Shown: piece by piece, positions 1 to 7,114 of the stretch
Numbering within the stretch: position 1 is the first letter of the stretch
How the letters are laid out: every line of letters begins with the position of its first letter
NCBI GenBank assembly: GCA_036502105.1
Contig: DASXZE010000381.1
Coordinates: forward strand, 1 to 11,791
Length of the DNA: 11,791 bases
Direction: 5' to 3'
Source of the DNA: Angelobacter sp036502105
GTDB lineage: Bacteria > Acidobacteriota > Terriglobia > Terriglobales > Acidobacteriaceae
Program-made: the position numbers and the translations under genes
Notes under the pieces: model-generated
Told to the model about the DNA's origin: nothing
Seen by the model: the letters and a program-made list of their open reading frames with translations, nothing else
Databases searched by the model: none

Positions 1-807
1 CCGCACCTCTTTTTCCTGCAGCACGCGCAAAAGCTTGGCTTGTAGCTCCATGGAAAGCTCGCCGATCTCATCCAGAAAAATGGTTCCGCCGTGCGCTGAT
101 TGAAACAGTCCATCTTTGGAACGGATAGCTCCGGTGAACGCGCCTTTTTCATAGCCGAATAATTCGCTCTCAATCAAGCTGGGCACCAGCGAACCGCAAT
201 CCACTGCGACAAACGGCCGCTTGGAGAGCAGTCCGCGATAGTGAATCGCGCGTGCGACAAGCTCTTTGCCTGTTCCGCTTTCGCCGGTGATCAGCACCGG
301 CGTACGCGTATCTTTCAAGCGTGCCACCATGCGCAGCACATCCTGAATTTTATGAGACGAGCCAACAATGCCGCTCAACTCCATCTCAGTGTTCACTCGT
401 TCGCGCAGGAACTGGTTCTCCGCCACCAGGTTTACTTTTTCCGCCATGCGTTGCAGCAGCAGCTTCAACTCTTCAATGCGGAACGGCTTGGTGATGTAGT
501 CATAGGCGCCAAGCTTCATGGCCTGCACGGCGGTTTCAATCGAACCGTGGCCGGTCATAATGGCGATTTCCATCCTGGGCAGCAGCTGCTTCACGCGCGG
601 CAAAAACTCCAGGCCGGTCATATTGGGCATCATCAGGTCGGCTAGAATAATGTCGGGCGAAACACTTTCAAGCTGGGCCAGCGCAGCTTCCGCGCTTTCT
701 GCTTCCACGCAATTGAAACCCACTGACGTGCCCACGGTCATGCAGAGCTTGCGAATGCTCTGGTGATCGTCCACGATCATGAATCGGATTCTTGTATCTT
801 CGTTCAT
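1..807 (-). CDS. NtrC-family sigma-54-dependent response regulator (3' end cut by window edge)
   Basis: Predicted phosphorylation-controlled activator of sigma-54 RNA polymerase. The visible 269 residues run from ATG at 807 to the left edge. Residues 8-125 are a receiver: acidic pair D13/D14, phospho-acceptor D57 in LADLMMPNMTG, T85 and K107 (ITKPF). The AAA+ domain follows, with Walker A GESGTGK at 175-181, the sigma-54 contact loop GAFTGA at 222-227 and Walker B IFLDEIG with D246/E247. The rest of AAA+ and the expected C-terminal helix-turn-helix lie outside the window, so its DNA target cannot be read. The start overlaps the stop of the upstream receiver gene as ATGA (804-807), implying translational coupling. 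It is third in an operon behind the histidine kinase. The family is certain from GAFTGA; the role is inferred, and the divergent chemosensory operon is one candidate target. Confidence 0.95.
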   Translation of the reverse strand, partial: MNEDTRIRFMIVDDHQSIRKLCMTVGTSVGFNCVEAESAEAALAQLESVSPDIILADLMMPNMTGLEFLPRVKQLLPRMEIAIMTGHGSIETAVQAMKLGAYDYITKPFRIEELKLLLQRMAEKVNLVAENQFLRERVNTEMELSGIVGSSHKIQDVLRMVARLKDTRTPVLITGESGTGKELVARAIHYRGLLSKRPFVAVDCGSLVPSLIESELFGYEKGAFTGAIRSKDGLFQSAHGGTIFLDEIGELSMELQAKLLRVLQEKEVR

Positions 808-1211
808 TGTGCTTTGCCAAAAATCTTTTCTACCATGTTGATTAGTTCCATTACCCGGAAAGGCTTTTCCAGATACGGCACGCCGGTGCTTTGCAGCGCC
901 TTCATGGTGTCTTCATTCACGGTGTCGCCGGTAATAAAGAGCATGCGATCTTTCAGCTCAGGCCGGTTCGCGACAATCCATGCATGCACATCCGCGCCGC
1001 TCGCGCCGCCGGGAGTCCGCATATCGGAAATGATTCCGCCAATGCTACCCAAGTTACCTGATTCCAGAACGCGAATACCCTCCGCAGCGGAGTTGGCCGT
1101 GCGGCAGGCATAGCCGCTGCGTTCGAGCGCCGTGCTGATGAAGTCCATGACTGAGCGCTCGTCTTCAATCAACAACAGAGGCAAACGTGCGAGGGTTGGG
1201 CTGGCGCTCAT
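804..1211 (-). CDS. Single-domain (CheY-like) response regulator receiver
   Basis: A 135-residue protein consisting only of a receiver domain. It has the acidic cluster E16-D17-E18, phospho-acceptor D63 in IISDMRTPGG, T94 in LFITGD and K116 in the LEKPF motif. There is no output domain. It probably takes phosphate from the histidine kinase encoded immediately upstream and either acts by protein contact or serves as a phosphate sink or intermediate. The loop after D63 (MRTPGGASGAD) is slightly longer than the usual MPxMDG, a variant often seen in receivers paired with large hybrid-like kinases. Both ends overlap neighbours by 4 bases: start ATG inside the kinase stop at 1208-1211, stop inside the NtrC-type start at 804-807. 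Receiver identity is clear; the partner kinase is inferred from operon position. It could instead serve the divergent che operon, which has no CheY in view. Confidence 0.93.
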   Translation of the reverse strand: MSASPTLARLPLLLIEDERSVMDFISTALERSGYACRTANSAAEGIRVLESGNLGSIGGIISDMRTPGGASGADVHAWIVANRPELKDRMLFITGDTVNEDTMKALQSTGVPYLEKPFRVMELINMVEKIFGKAQ

Positions 1212-4200
1212 TGGGTCACTCCTGCTGACACCACCAGTTTCAAATCAGCCTTGCTGCGGACAGGCAGGCGCACGCTGAAAGTGGCTCCTTGTACCTCTTG
1301 ATTGTTGGCGCAGAGAATCTCGCCTTCATGCTCACGCACAATGCCGTAACAGATACTCAAACCCAGCCCCGTTCCCTGCCCGACTTCTTTGGTAGTGAAA
1401 AATGGATCAAAGATGCGCTCAGGATGCTGAATGCCTTCACCGTTATCGCGGAAAAGAATCTCAACCCAGCCGCCATCCTGAATGGTCTCAATCTCAATCA
1501 GGCCAGGACGCCCGGCGGATTGCACGGCGTCATACGCGTTGTTCAAAATATTGAGAAATACCTGCTGCAGTTGGTGTGAGTCGCCAATCAGCTCCGGCAG
1601 ACGTTCATCAAAGTTTTCCACGATCTGCACGCCGTGGTTGGCGAAGTCATACGAACGCAAGGCTATGGTCTTACGCAGAATGCTATTGATCTGTAGCGGC
1701 TGGCGTTGCGGAGGTCTCTGCCGCGCAAAGCTCAACAGGTTCTGCACAATTTCTTTGGTACGCTGCGCTTCTTCCAGAATTACCTGCAGATCTTTGCGCG
1801 CGCTGCCCGGCACTTCAGGGTTTTCCATCAACAGATCAGAGAATCCCATGATGGCCGTGAGCGGATTGTTCACCTCATGCGCCACGCCGGAAACCAGCTG
1901 GCCCACGGCCGCCATTTTTTCTGTGTGCATTAGCTTGGCCTGAATCATGGAGGCATCGGTGATATCGGTCATCAGAACCACCACGCTGCTGACTTCGCGG
2001 CGATCGTCGCGCATGGGGCTCAGGTTCACAGAAAACTTTCCCTGCGTGCCGTTGCCGCGCGTGATCATCAGTTCAAGATTGTCTGATTGCAGGCCGTGCA
2101 GGCTGGCGTCAAAGGCCTCAGAAAAAGCCGGCTTGTATGCGGCGGAAACAATCCGGTCCAGGCGATGGCCAACCAACTCATTTTGTTCAAAGCCGCCGCC
2201 TTCATACACGCGCTGATTGGCATAGCTGATTAAACCGGCAGTATCCGCCACCATGATCATGGTCTGGGTGTTGTTGAGAATTTTGCTGGTGAAGTCGCGC
2301 TCGCGCTGCAATTGCGCCTGGAAATTCTTTACCTCAGTGATGTCGAGAAAGACACCGCGGTACTGCATGATTTTGCCCTGGCCATCTTTTACGACGAACG
2401 CATTTTCCAGCGCATGGATCATGGTGCTGTCACGCCGGGTCAGCGTGACTTCAAAGTTGCGGATCGCGCCTTTTTCGTCCAGACGGCGCGTGATTTCGTC
2501 GCGTTGCTCGGCGGAGACATAGACCTGGGTTTGCAGATCGAGCTTGAGGACTTCTTCGCGCGTCTGGTAGCCTAGCATGCGAACCAGTGCGTCATTTACC
2601 TCAATGAAATGGCCCTCAGGGGAAGCAAAGAAGACGCCTTCCTGCACGTTATCAAAGAGTTCGCGGTAGCGTTGCTCGGCCTCACGACGGTCAGTAATAT
2701 CTTTGAGCACATGCACCGTCTGCATGCCTTCATCGAGCGCGCCGTGTATGCGCGAACTGGAGACGAGATACGTCCGCTCCAGAACAGGATGCAGGTATTC
2801 GTCCGACTCATATTCAGCGCGGCAAAACGGGCAGGGCTGCGGAGAGTCAGAGGCAATCGAAACCAGCGCGCGCATGCTCAAGCCAATCAGCTCTGCAGGG
2901 CGCACGCCGATAAATTCTGCCAGCGACCGGTTGACGCGCAGCACTTCAAACTGCTCGTCGTGTACAACAATGAAATCTGAGATGGAATCAAAAATTTCTG
3001 CCCACTGCCGGCTGGACTGTGTAATGCGGGTAAAGAGCCTCGAATTCTCCAGCGCAACCGATGCATGCACAATCAAAGCTTGCAGCAGGTTGAGATCGGC
3101 GGGCATGAGTTCTCGGCTGATGTCGGCCAGAGCCAGTATGCCGAGAAGATCGCTCTCCGTTCCTTCCAGCCGGACCAGCGTCAGGTTTTGCCATCCGCTG
3201 GCGGCTGCCAGTTCCGGGCCCAGCGCCTGCACGCCGCTGCCGGTAATTTTTAAATCAGGATGCCGTTCTGCATATTCTGAAAATGCCGCGTTCAGCTTAC
3301 GCTGCAGCTCACGCTCTGGGCGGGCTCCGCAGAAGCCGACACTCTCCACTTTGTCACCCTGGGCCAATGCAAGAATCGCCGACTTCGCGCCGATCATGCT
3401 GGCGACGCGCTCAGTAAAATTTTTCACAAAATCTGGCAGCCGCAGGGCCGAGCCGAGATCCAGCGCCATTTCCATGAGGTCTTCAGTGCGCCGGCGATGC
3501 TGATCAGAAAGCTGGAGGTTGTTGGCTGATTCCAGCGCAACCGTAATTTCAGCGCCAAGAACGCGGGCGCGGCGAATGTCTTCCGGGGAGATGCGCGCCT
3601 TGTTCTTTTTGTCCATCAGGCCCAGCACGCCGAGCGGCTTGCCGTCTCCGGTGAGCAGCGGGATGCCGAGATATTGCTTTGGGCTGGATTCCCAGCGCAG
3701 CAGCTGCGCCTTCTCAGCGGCGGGAAGTTGATTCACGTCTTCGCAAACCAGTGGCGTGCGGGTCTCAAGCAGACGCCTGGCCACAGCAGAGATATCAATC
3801 TCAAGACGGCTGACTGTTCCCTTGCTGGCGCCCCAGCGCAGACGGCACTCACCGGAATCCACCAGCGCCACAAAGGCGAGCGCAAAGCCCATAAAGTCCG
3901 CGGCACGCACTACGAACTTGGGAAGAAAGCTTTCCAATTGTGATGTGGTACTCAACTCAGCGGAGATATCCAGCAGCTGATCGAGATCATGTTTCTGCGT
4001 GGAATAAAGGCCTGTGAGTTCGGAGTTATCCAGCGTCAGCCGGGCGATATTGCCCAGCACGCCAAAAGCAGAAACCTCAGTGGGCGTAAAAACACTGCTG
4101 CGGACAGCCAGCAGAACAGATGTAGCCCCGGTGGTGACCATGGGCTGCGCCAGCCCCTGATAGATGGCTTCGCCTGCGGGGGACCGATAGGAGAAACGGA

Positions 4201-4636
4201 AATCCAGCAGACGGTTTTCCTCAATCGCCTGCGTGGCAAAAGAGCGCACGTGATCCAGCAAAGCTTTCTTGCCGACTGGCTCATCCACTGCGGTGCAAAC
4301 AGCGCCGGGGAGAAAGCTGTCTCCATTCTGGACCATCATGCCGGCAACGGCAGCCTGAAAAATCTTTCTGGCTGATTCGGCAATGTGCTGCCGCAAGACC
4401 ATCAGCTCTCCGCTGAGAGACGGCAGTTCCACGCACGCTTCCAACACCATTTCCATACAGCCAGTCGCCCGGACTGTGGGCGCGGGCGTGGCGTTGCTTT
4501 GCGCCTTGGTGGCGGCATTGGGACGCGGCATTGTCTTGCCTACTGGCGCGGTCTTGCTCTTCTGTCTCATTCCCGTCTCAGGTTTTTTCATGTTGGAGGC
4601 AGCCTGAAGGTACTCTGGAATCTCATTTTGAGTCAA
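1208..4636 (-). CDS. Soluble multi-sensor histidine kinase (three GAF-like, three PAS, HisKA, HATPase_c)
   Basis: A 1142-residue kinase with no transmembrane segment, so presumably cytoplasmic. Residues 1-60 are a basic, low-complexity tail. Three GAF-like regions follow at about 65-205 (degenerate), 220-370 and 385-535. PAS regions lie at about 545-650, 655-770 and 785-895. The transmitter has the H-box with H920 (VSGVAHEVNNPL), N-box around N1032/N1033, G1 DNGEG at 1064-1068, F-box IFDPFF at 1075-1080 and G2 GQGTGLGLS at 1086-1094. The first PAS carries a CPFC pair (C602, C605) of the kind found in a recurrent PAS subgroup; a redox or metal role is possible but unproven. There is no fused receiver; two follow as separate genes. 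The longest start is TTG at 4636 with a weak AGG about 11 bases upstream. An ATG at 4591 (residue 16) is an alternative with no better ribosome site. Ligands are unknown. Confidence 0.93.
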   Translation of the reverse strand: MTQNEIPEYLQAASNMKKPETGMRQKSKTAPVGKTMPRPNAATKAQSNATPAPTVRATGCMEMVLEACVELPSLSGELMVLRQHIAESARKIFQAAVAGMMVQNGDSFLPGAVCTAVDEPVGKKALLDHVRSFATQAIEENRLLDFRFSYRSPAGEAIYQGLAQPMVTTGATSVLLAVRSSVFTPTEVSAFGVLGNIARLTLDNSELTGLYSTQKHDLDQLLDISAELSTTSQLESFLPKFVVRAADFMGFALAFVALVDSGECRLRWGASKGTVSRLEIDISAVARRLLETRTPLVCEDVNQLPAAEKAQLLRWESSPKQYLGIPLLTGDGKPLGVLGLMDKKNKARISPEDIRRARVLGAEITVALESANNLQLSDQHRRRTEDLMEMALDLGSALRLPDFVKNFTERVASMIGAKSAILALAQGDKVESVGFCGARPERELQRKLNAAFSEYAERHPDLKITGSGVQALGPELAAASGWQNLTLVRLEGTESDLLGILALADISRELMPADLNLLQALIVHASVALENSRLFTRITQSSRQWAEIFDSISDFIVVHDEQFEVLRVNRSLAEFIGVRPAELIGLSMRALVSIASDSPQPCPFCRAEYESDEYLHPVLERTYLVSSSRIHGALDEGMQTVHVLKDITDRREAEQRYRELFDNVQEGVFFASPEGHFIEVNDALVRMLGYQTREEVLKLDLQTQVYVSAEQRDEITRRLDEKGAIRNFEVTLTRRDSTMIHALENAFVVKDGQGKIMQYRGVFLDITEVKNFQAQLQRERDFTSKILNNTQTMIMVADTAGLISYANQRVYEGGGFEQNELVGHRLDRIVSAAYKPAFSEAFDASLHGLQSDNLELMITRGNGTQGKFSVNLSPMRDDRREVSSVVVLMTDITDASMIQAKLMHTEKMAAVGQLVSGVAHEVNNPLTAIMGFSDLLMENPEVPGSARKDLQVILEEAQRTKEIVQNLLSFARQRPPQRQPLQINSILRKTIALRSYDFANHGVQIVENFDERLPELIGDSHQLQQVFLNILNNAYDAVQSAGRPGLIEIETIQDGGWVEILFRDNGEGIQHPERIFDPFFTTKEVGQGTGLGLSICYGIVREHEGEILCANNQEVQGATFSVRLPVRSKADLKLVVSAGVTQ

Positions 4637-4645
4637 TAAGGAATT

Positions 4646-4655
4646 AACCTGCCAG
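4646..4655 (-). repeat. CTGGCAGGTT motif upstream of the kinase start
   Basis: On the minus strand this reads CTGGCAGGTT and lies about 10 bases upstream of the TTG start of the kinase gene. The same 10 bases occur on the plus strand at 4937-4946, upstream of the receptor gene, so each divergent operon has the motif in its own direction of transcription. It may be a shared operator, or on this side part of a weak ribosome site. Confidence 0.5.
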
Positions 4656-4694
4656 AATCACAGGGCCAACACTCAATATCGACCTTAGATACGG

Positions 4695-4707
4695 TCTCAC
4701 AGTGAGA
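4695..4707. repeat. Short palindrome TCTCAC-A-GTGAGA
   Basis: A perfect 6-1-6 dyad about 60 bases upstream of the kinase start and about 190-200 bases upstream of the candidate sigma-54 start point. It could be an operator for the leftward operon. No matching second copy was found in the region, so support is weak. Confidence 0.3.
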
Positions 4708-4753
4708 TGTAAGACTGCGAATCTGCCGATGAATGAGACAGATATTCGAGAAA

Positions 4754-4775
4754 TCAAGTTATCTGGCTTACTTGA
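4754..4775. repeat. Dyad TCAAGT-N10-ACTTGA, possible activator site
   Basis: Perfect 6-base arms (4754-4759 and 4770-4775) with a 10-base spacer. The dyad lies about 120-145 bases upstream of the start point predicted from the sigma-54-like box, within the range where NtrC-type activators usually bind. It is short enough to occur by chance. A second, partly overlapping inverted repeat, TGGCTTAC (4764-4771) with GTAAGCCA (4804-4811), competes with it. Confidence 0.3.
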
Positions 4776-4870
4776 GCGAGCCTCTGGAATGCGGTGATTC
4801 ATCGTAAGCCATTGAGTTTATTGAGTATCTTCAGAGCTTAGGTATCGAAAGTACTAATCCCATACTTTGG

Positions 4871-4885
4871 TGGCCATGGCCTTGC
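4871..4885 (+). promoter_or_regulatory. Candidate sigma-54 (-24/-12) promoter for the chemosensory operon
   Basis: TGGCCA, five bases, then TTGC. Compared with the family consensus TGGCAC-N5-TTGC, the invariant GG (4872-4873) and GC (4884-4885) sit at exactly the required spacing; the mismatches are in the last two bases of the -24 element. The -12 element is followed by TTTTA, as usual. Transcription would start near 4897, giving a leader of about 130 bases. An NtrC-type activator is encoded in the divergent operon, which raises plausibility. Against it, the box overlaps the perfect 10-base palindrome GGCCATGGCC (4872-4881), which could be an operator or chance. Confidence 0.45.
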
Positions 4886-4909
4886 TTTTATTTACGAGCT
4901 TTCATTTTT

Positions 4910-4944
4910 CCTGCCAGGGGAAGCTGTGTCTTGGAGCTGGCAGG
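4910..4944. repeat. Inverted repeat CCTGCCAG-N19-CTGGCAGG in the receptor leader
   Basis: Two perfect 8-base arms, 4910-4917 and 4937-4944, flank 19 bases. The arms are two of the three CTGGCAGG copies in this intergenic region. If transcription begins near 4897, the repeat lies in the leader and could fold into an 8-base-pair hairpin about 80 bases before the receptor start. As DNA it could be a regulator site with half-sites 27 bases apart (start to start). There is no U-run after it, so it is not a typical terminator. Confidence 0.5.
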
Positions 4945-5026
4945 TTTGAAGATTCGCAAAATTAGTGACTCGACATAAAGAGAACACGAGCTGCGCAAGG
5001 ATGAAGCAGCCGTAGAGGTTCGAAAT

Positions 5027-7099
5027 ATGCGCATGAACAAAACCATTGGCGGCAAGCTCTACATGGGCTTTGGCCTGATCATGATCGTTGTGGTAGCGGC
5101 GTTTCTTGTGAACTGGATTGCTGTCCGGCACGAGCAGGCGACCCGGGCTTCTTATAAGAGGTCCATCACAATGGTGGAAAACCTTTCCAAGCTGGACCGG
5201 GCGAGAAACCAGAACCGCCTCTTTCTGCGAAACTTCCTGCTGAATGGCGACCGGCGTGAAGCCGACGCGCTGGCCCGGGGCGAGAACGATGTTGAGTCCC
5301 TGATCAATGGCATTAAAGATAATGGCGTGGGCGCGGGCGACAGCAATGCCAAAGCCCGCGAATTCCTGGACCAGTTGGCTGAGTCTGAGCGGGAATGGGC
5401 TCGCACTTTTGCCTCACCACTCATGGAAAAGCGCCGCCAGGTGGATACCGGCAGCGCGACCGTTGCAGAATTGCAGATCGCCTATCTCCAGGCCACTCCA
5501 ACGCCGGAGCAGAAAACCAAAGAAGAGCAGCCGATGCAGCAACTGCAGGCGATGACCAAAGACGCCAATGCAGCAGCTGAGGAATCTGACAGCGCGGCGG
5601 CCATGAGCATTACAATTTGCACCCTGCTGGGCATGGTGCTGGTGATGGGCCTGGGTAGCGCGATCGCGTGGCGCGTGGCGAAATCGATTGTGGTTCCGCT
5701 TTCACAGCTGATTTCCGTTGCAGGGCAGATTGGCGACAACGGCGACCTGGAACAGCAGGTCAACATAATCGGCGAAGACGAGGTCGCACAACTCTCGCGC
5801 AGCTTTAACAATATGGTGCTTTATCTCCGCGAAATGGCTGGGATTTCTGAATCCGTGGCCGGCGGCGATCTTTCAGTAGAAATCAATCCTCGTTCTTCGC
5901 GCGATACGCTGGGCAAGGCCTTCCGCGAAATGACTTTGGGCCTGCGCAACCTGGTAAAGAATGTGCGTGACAGCGCAGCACAAGTGGCCAGCGGCTCAAA
6001 CCAGGTCGCTTCCGCTTCAGACGAGTCAGCCAAGATCAGTGTGCAGGCGGCTTCAGCTATTGATGAAGTTACCAGCACCATGCATGAAATGAGCATCAAC
6101 GTGCAGAACATGGTAAAGAGCACGCAGATGCAGGCTTCTAACGTGAGCGAGACGTCCGCTTCCATTGATGAGATGGTGGCTTCGATTCAACGCGTGGCCG
6201 ATACCGCAAAAGTGCTGCTCGATATTTCACAGCGCTCGCGTGAAGAAGTGCATAACGGCATTAATACGATGGAAAAAGCCACGGACGGCCTGAGCCGCAT
6301 CAATGCCGCCATTGGCTCTTCCGCGGAAATCATTTCATCTCTGGGCCAGCGTGCAGACGACATTGGCAAGATCATTGAAGTAATTGACGATCTGGCGGAA
6401 CAAACCAATCTGCTGGCGCTAAACGCGGCGATTGAAGCTGCGCGTGCCGGTGAACACGGCCTGGGTTTTGCCGTAGTCGCCGACGAAGTACGCAAGCTGG
6501 CAGAAAAGTCAGCGCAGTCCACACGGGAAATTTCTGAGCTTATCCAGAGCATACAGAAAGAAGCCCGCAAGGCCGTGGACAACATGGAAAAGTCGACCAG
6601 CATTGTGAATGAAGGTATTTCGCTGGGCGGCGACCTGAGCAGCGCATTGAAGAAAATTTCCAGCGTGGTTTCAGAAGTTTATAAATTCGCGCAGGAAATT
6701 GGCGCGGCCACCAACGAGCAGTCACATGGCTCATCGCAGATTGCAAAAGCCACAACGCGCCTGAACGAAATCACGCATGAGATCAACTCGTCAGTAGAAG
6801 AGCAGGCATCCGGTGCGCAGGCTGTGGTCCGCGCCATGGAAAAGATGCGCGAGCTGGTGCAGCGTTCGTCTTCTGGTTCAACGGAGTTGGCTGCTTCATC
6901 CGAACAGATGTCCAAGATGTCCCGCTCCATGCTGGAAGCCATGGACCGCTTTGTAATTGAAAATATGATGGCGGCGCGCGATACGCGTTTAGCGCAGCGC
7001 CGCGGCGAAGAACAAAACGGCCGCGATGGACGCGATGGTCGCGACAACAACCGCAACGGGTCAGCACAGTACGCCACCGCCGGGTCGCATTACAACTAG
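5027..7099 (+). CDS. Methyl-accepting chemotaxis protein (transmembrane receptor, HAMP and MA domains)
   Basis: A 690-residue inner-membrane receptor. Transmembrane segment 1 is about residues 11-33 and segment 2 about 193-218, enclosing a roughly 160-residue, mainly helical periplasmic region like four-helix-bundle sensors; the ligand is unknown. A HAMP at about 218-270 is followed by a second HAMP-like stretch (270-315), then the signalling coiled coil. The conserved hairpin tip (IDDLAEQTNLLALNAAIEAA and following) spans about 453-495. Canonical methylation contexts are seen at E564-Q565 and E592-Q593, matching the presence of CheR and CheB. The C-terminal tail is hydrophilic, has RDG repeats and lacks a CheR-tethering NWETF-type pentapeptide. 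Start ATG 5027 has AGAGG eight bases upstream (5014-5018); the ATG at 5033 is too far from it. It is the first gene of the rightward operon, with cheW 15 bases downstream. Confidence 0.96.
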   Translation: MRMNKTIGGKLYMGFGLIMIVVVAAFLVNWIAVRHEQATRASYKRSITMVENLSKLDRARNQNRLFLRNFLLNGDRREADALARGENDVESLINGIKDNGVGAGDSNAKAREFLDQLAESEREWARTFASPLMEKRRQVDTGSATVAELQIAYLQATPTPEQKTKEEQPMQQLQAMTKDANAAAEESDSAAAMSITICTLLGMVLVMGLGSAIAWRVAKSIVVPLSQLISVAGQIGDNGDLEQQVNIIGEDEVAQLSRSFNNMVLYLREMAGISESVAGGDLSVEINPRSSRDTLGKAFREMTLGLRNLVKNVRDSAAQVASGSNQVASASDESAKISVQAASAIDEVTSTMHEMSINVQNMVKSTQMQASNVSETSASIDEMVASIQRVADTAKVLLDISQRSREEVHNGINTMEKATDGLSRINAAIGSSAEIISSLGQRADDIGKIIEVIDDLAEQTNLLALNAAIEAARAGEHGLGFAVVADEVRKLAEKSAQSTREISELIQSIQKEARKAVDNMEKSTSIVNEGISLGGDLSSALKKISSVVSEVYKFAQEIGAATNEQSHGSSQIAKATTRLNEITHEINSSVEEQASGAQAVVRAMEKMRELVQRSSSGSTELAASSEQMSKMSRSMLEAMDRFVIENMMAARDTRLAQRRGEEQNGRDGRDGRDNNRNGSAQYATAGSHYN
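7022..7048 (+). repeat. Three 9-base tandem repeats encoding RDG in the receptor tail
   Basis: Units CGCGATGGA, CGCGATGGT and CGCGACAAC (the third degenerate) encode RDG-RDG-RDN near the receptor C-terminus, residues about 666-674. The tract lies beyond the signalling domain in a hydrophilic, probably disordered tail. Such units can change copy number by slippage without breaking the frame. Confidence 0.8.
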
Positions 7100-7114
7100 C
7101 GCGAAAGGAGACCA

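Larger units (their letters stand above)
4637..5026. promoter_or_regulatory. Divergent intergenic control region between the kinase and receptor operons
   Basis: These 390 bases separate the two divergent operons and must hold the promoter of the leftward kinase operon and very probably that of the rightward chemosensory operon. The stretch is visibly richer in A and T than the flanking genes and has no convincing small gene. It contains a sigma-54-like box, three CTGGCAGG octamers, three ATTGAGT heptamers (4671-4677 inverted, 4811-4817 and 4820-4826 direct) and several dyads, listed separately. I could not identify a good sigma-70 promoter for the kinase operon by eye. Confidence 0.8.

Noticed and set aside
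2703..3503. A 266-codon plus-strand open frame inside the kinase gene
   Set aside because: Antisense to the well-supported GAF/PAS region; the product is serine-, arginine- and cysteine-rich with no domain.
4910..4944. Reading the inverted repeat as a transcription terminator
   Set aside because: No T-run follows it on either strand in the needed position (the T-rich stretch lies only on the left side), and it is upstream of genes in both directions.
4956..4970. Minus-strand sigma-54-like sequence (TTGC with AGTCAC upstream)
   Set aside because: Spacing is right but the invariant GG of the -24 element is missing.
4976..5002. Possible sigma-28 promoter (TAAA followed by GCAAGGAT)
   Set aside because: The -10 half matches GCCGATAA poorly, and it would start transcription almost at the receptor ribosome site.
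4892..5131. A 79-codon minus-strand open frame over the receptor leader
   Set aside because: It overlaps the start of the receptor gene in antisense, has no domain, and no ribosome site was evident.
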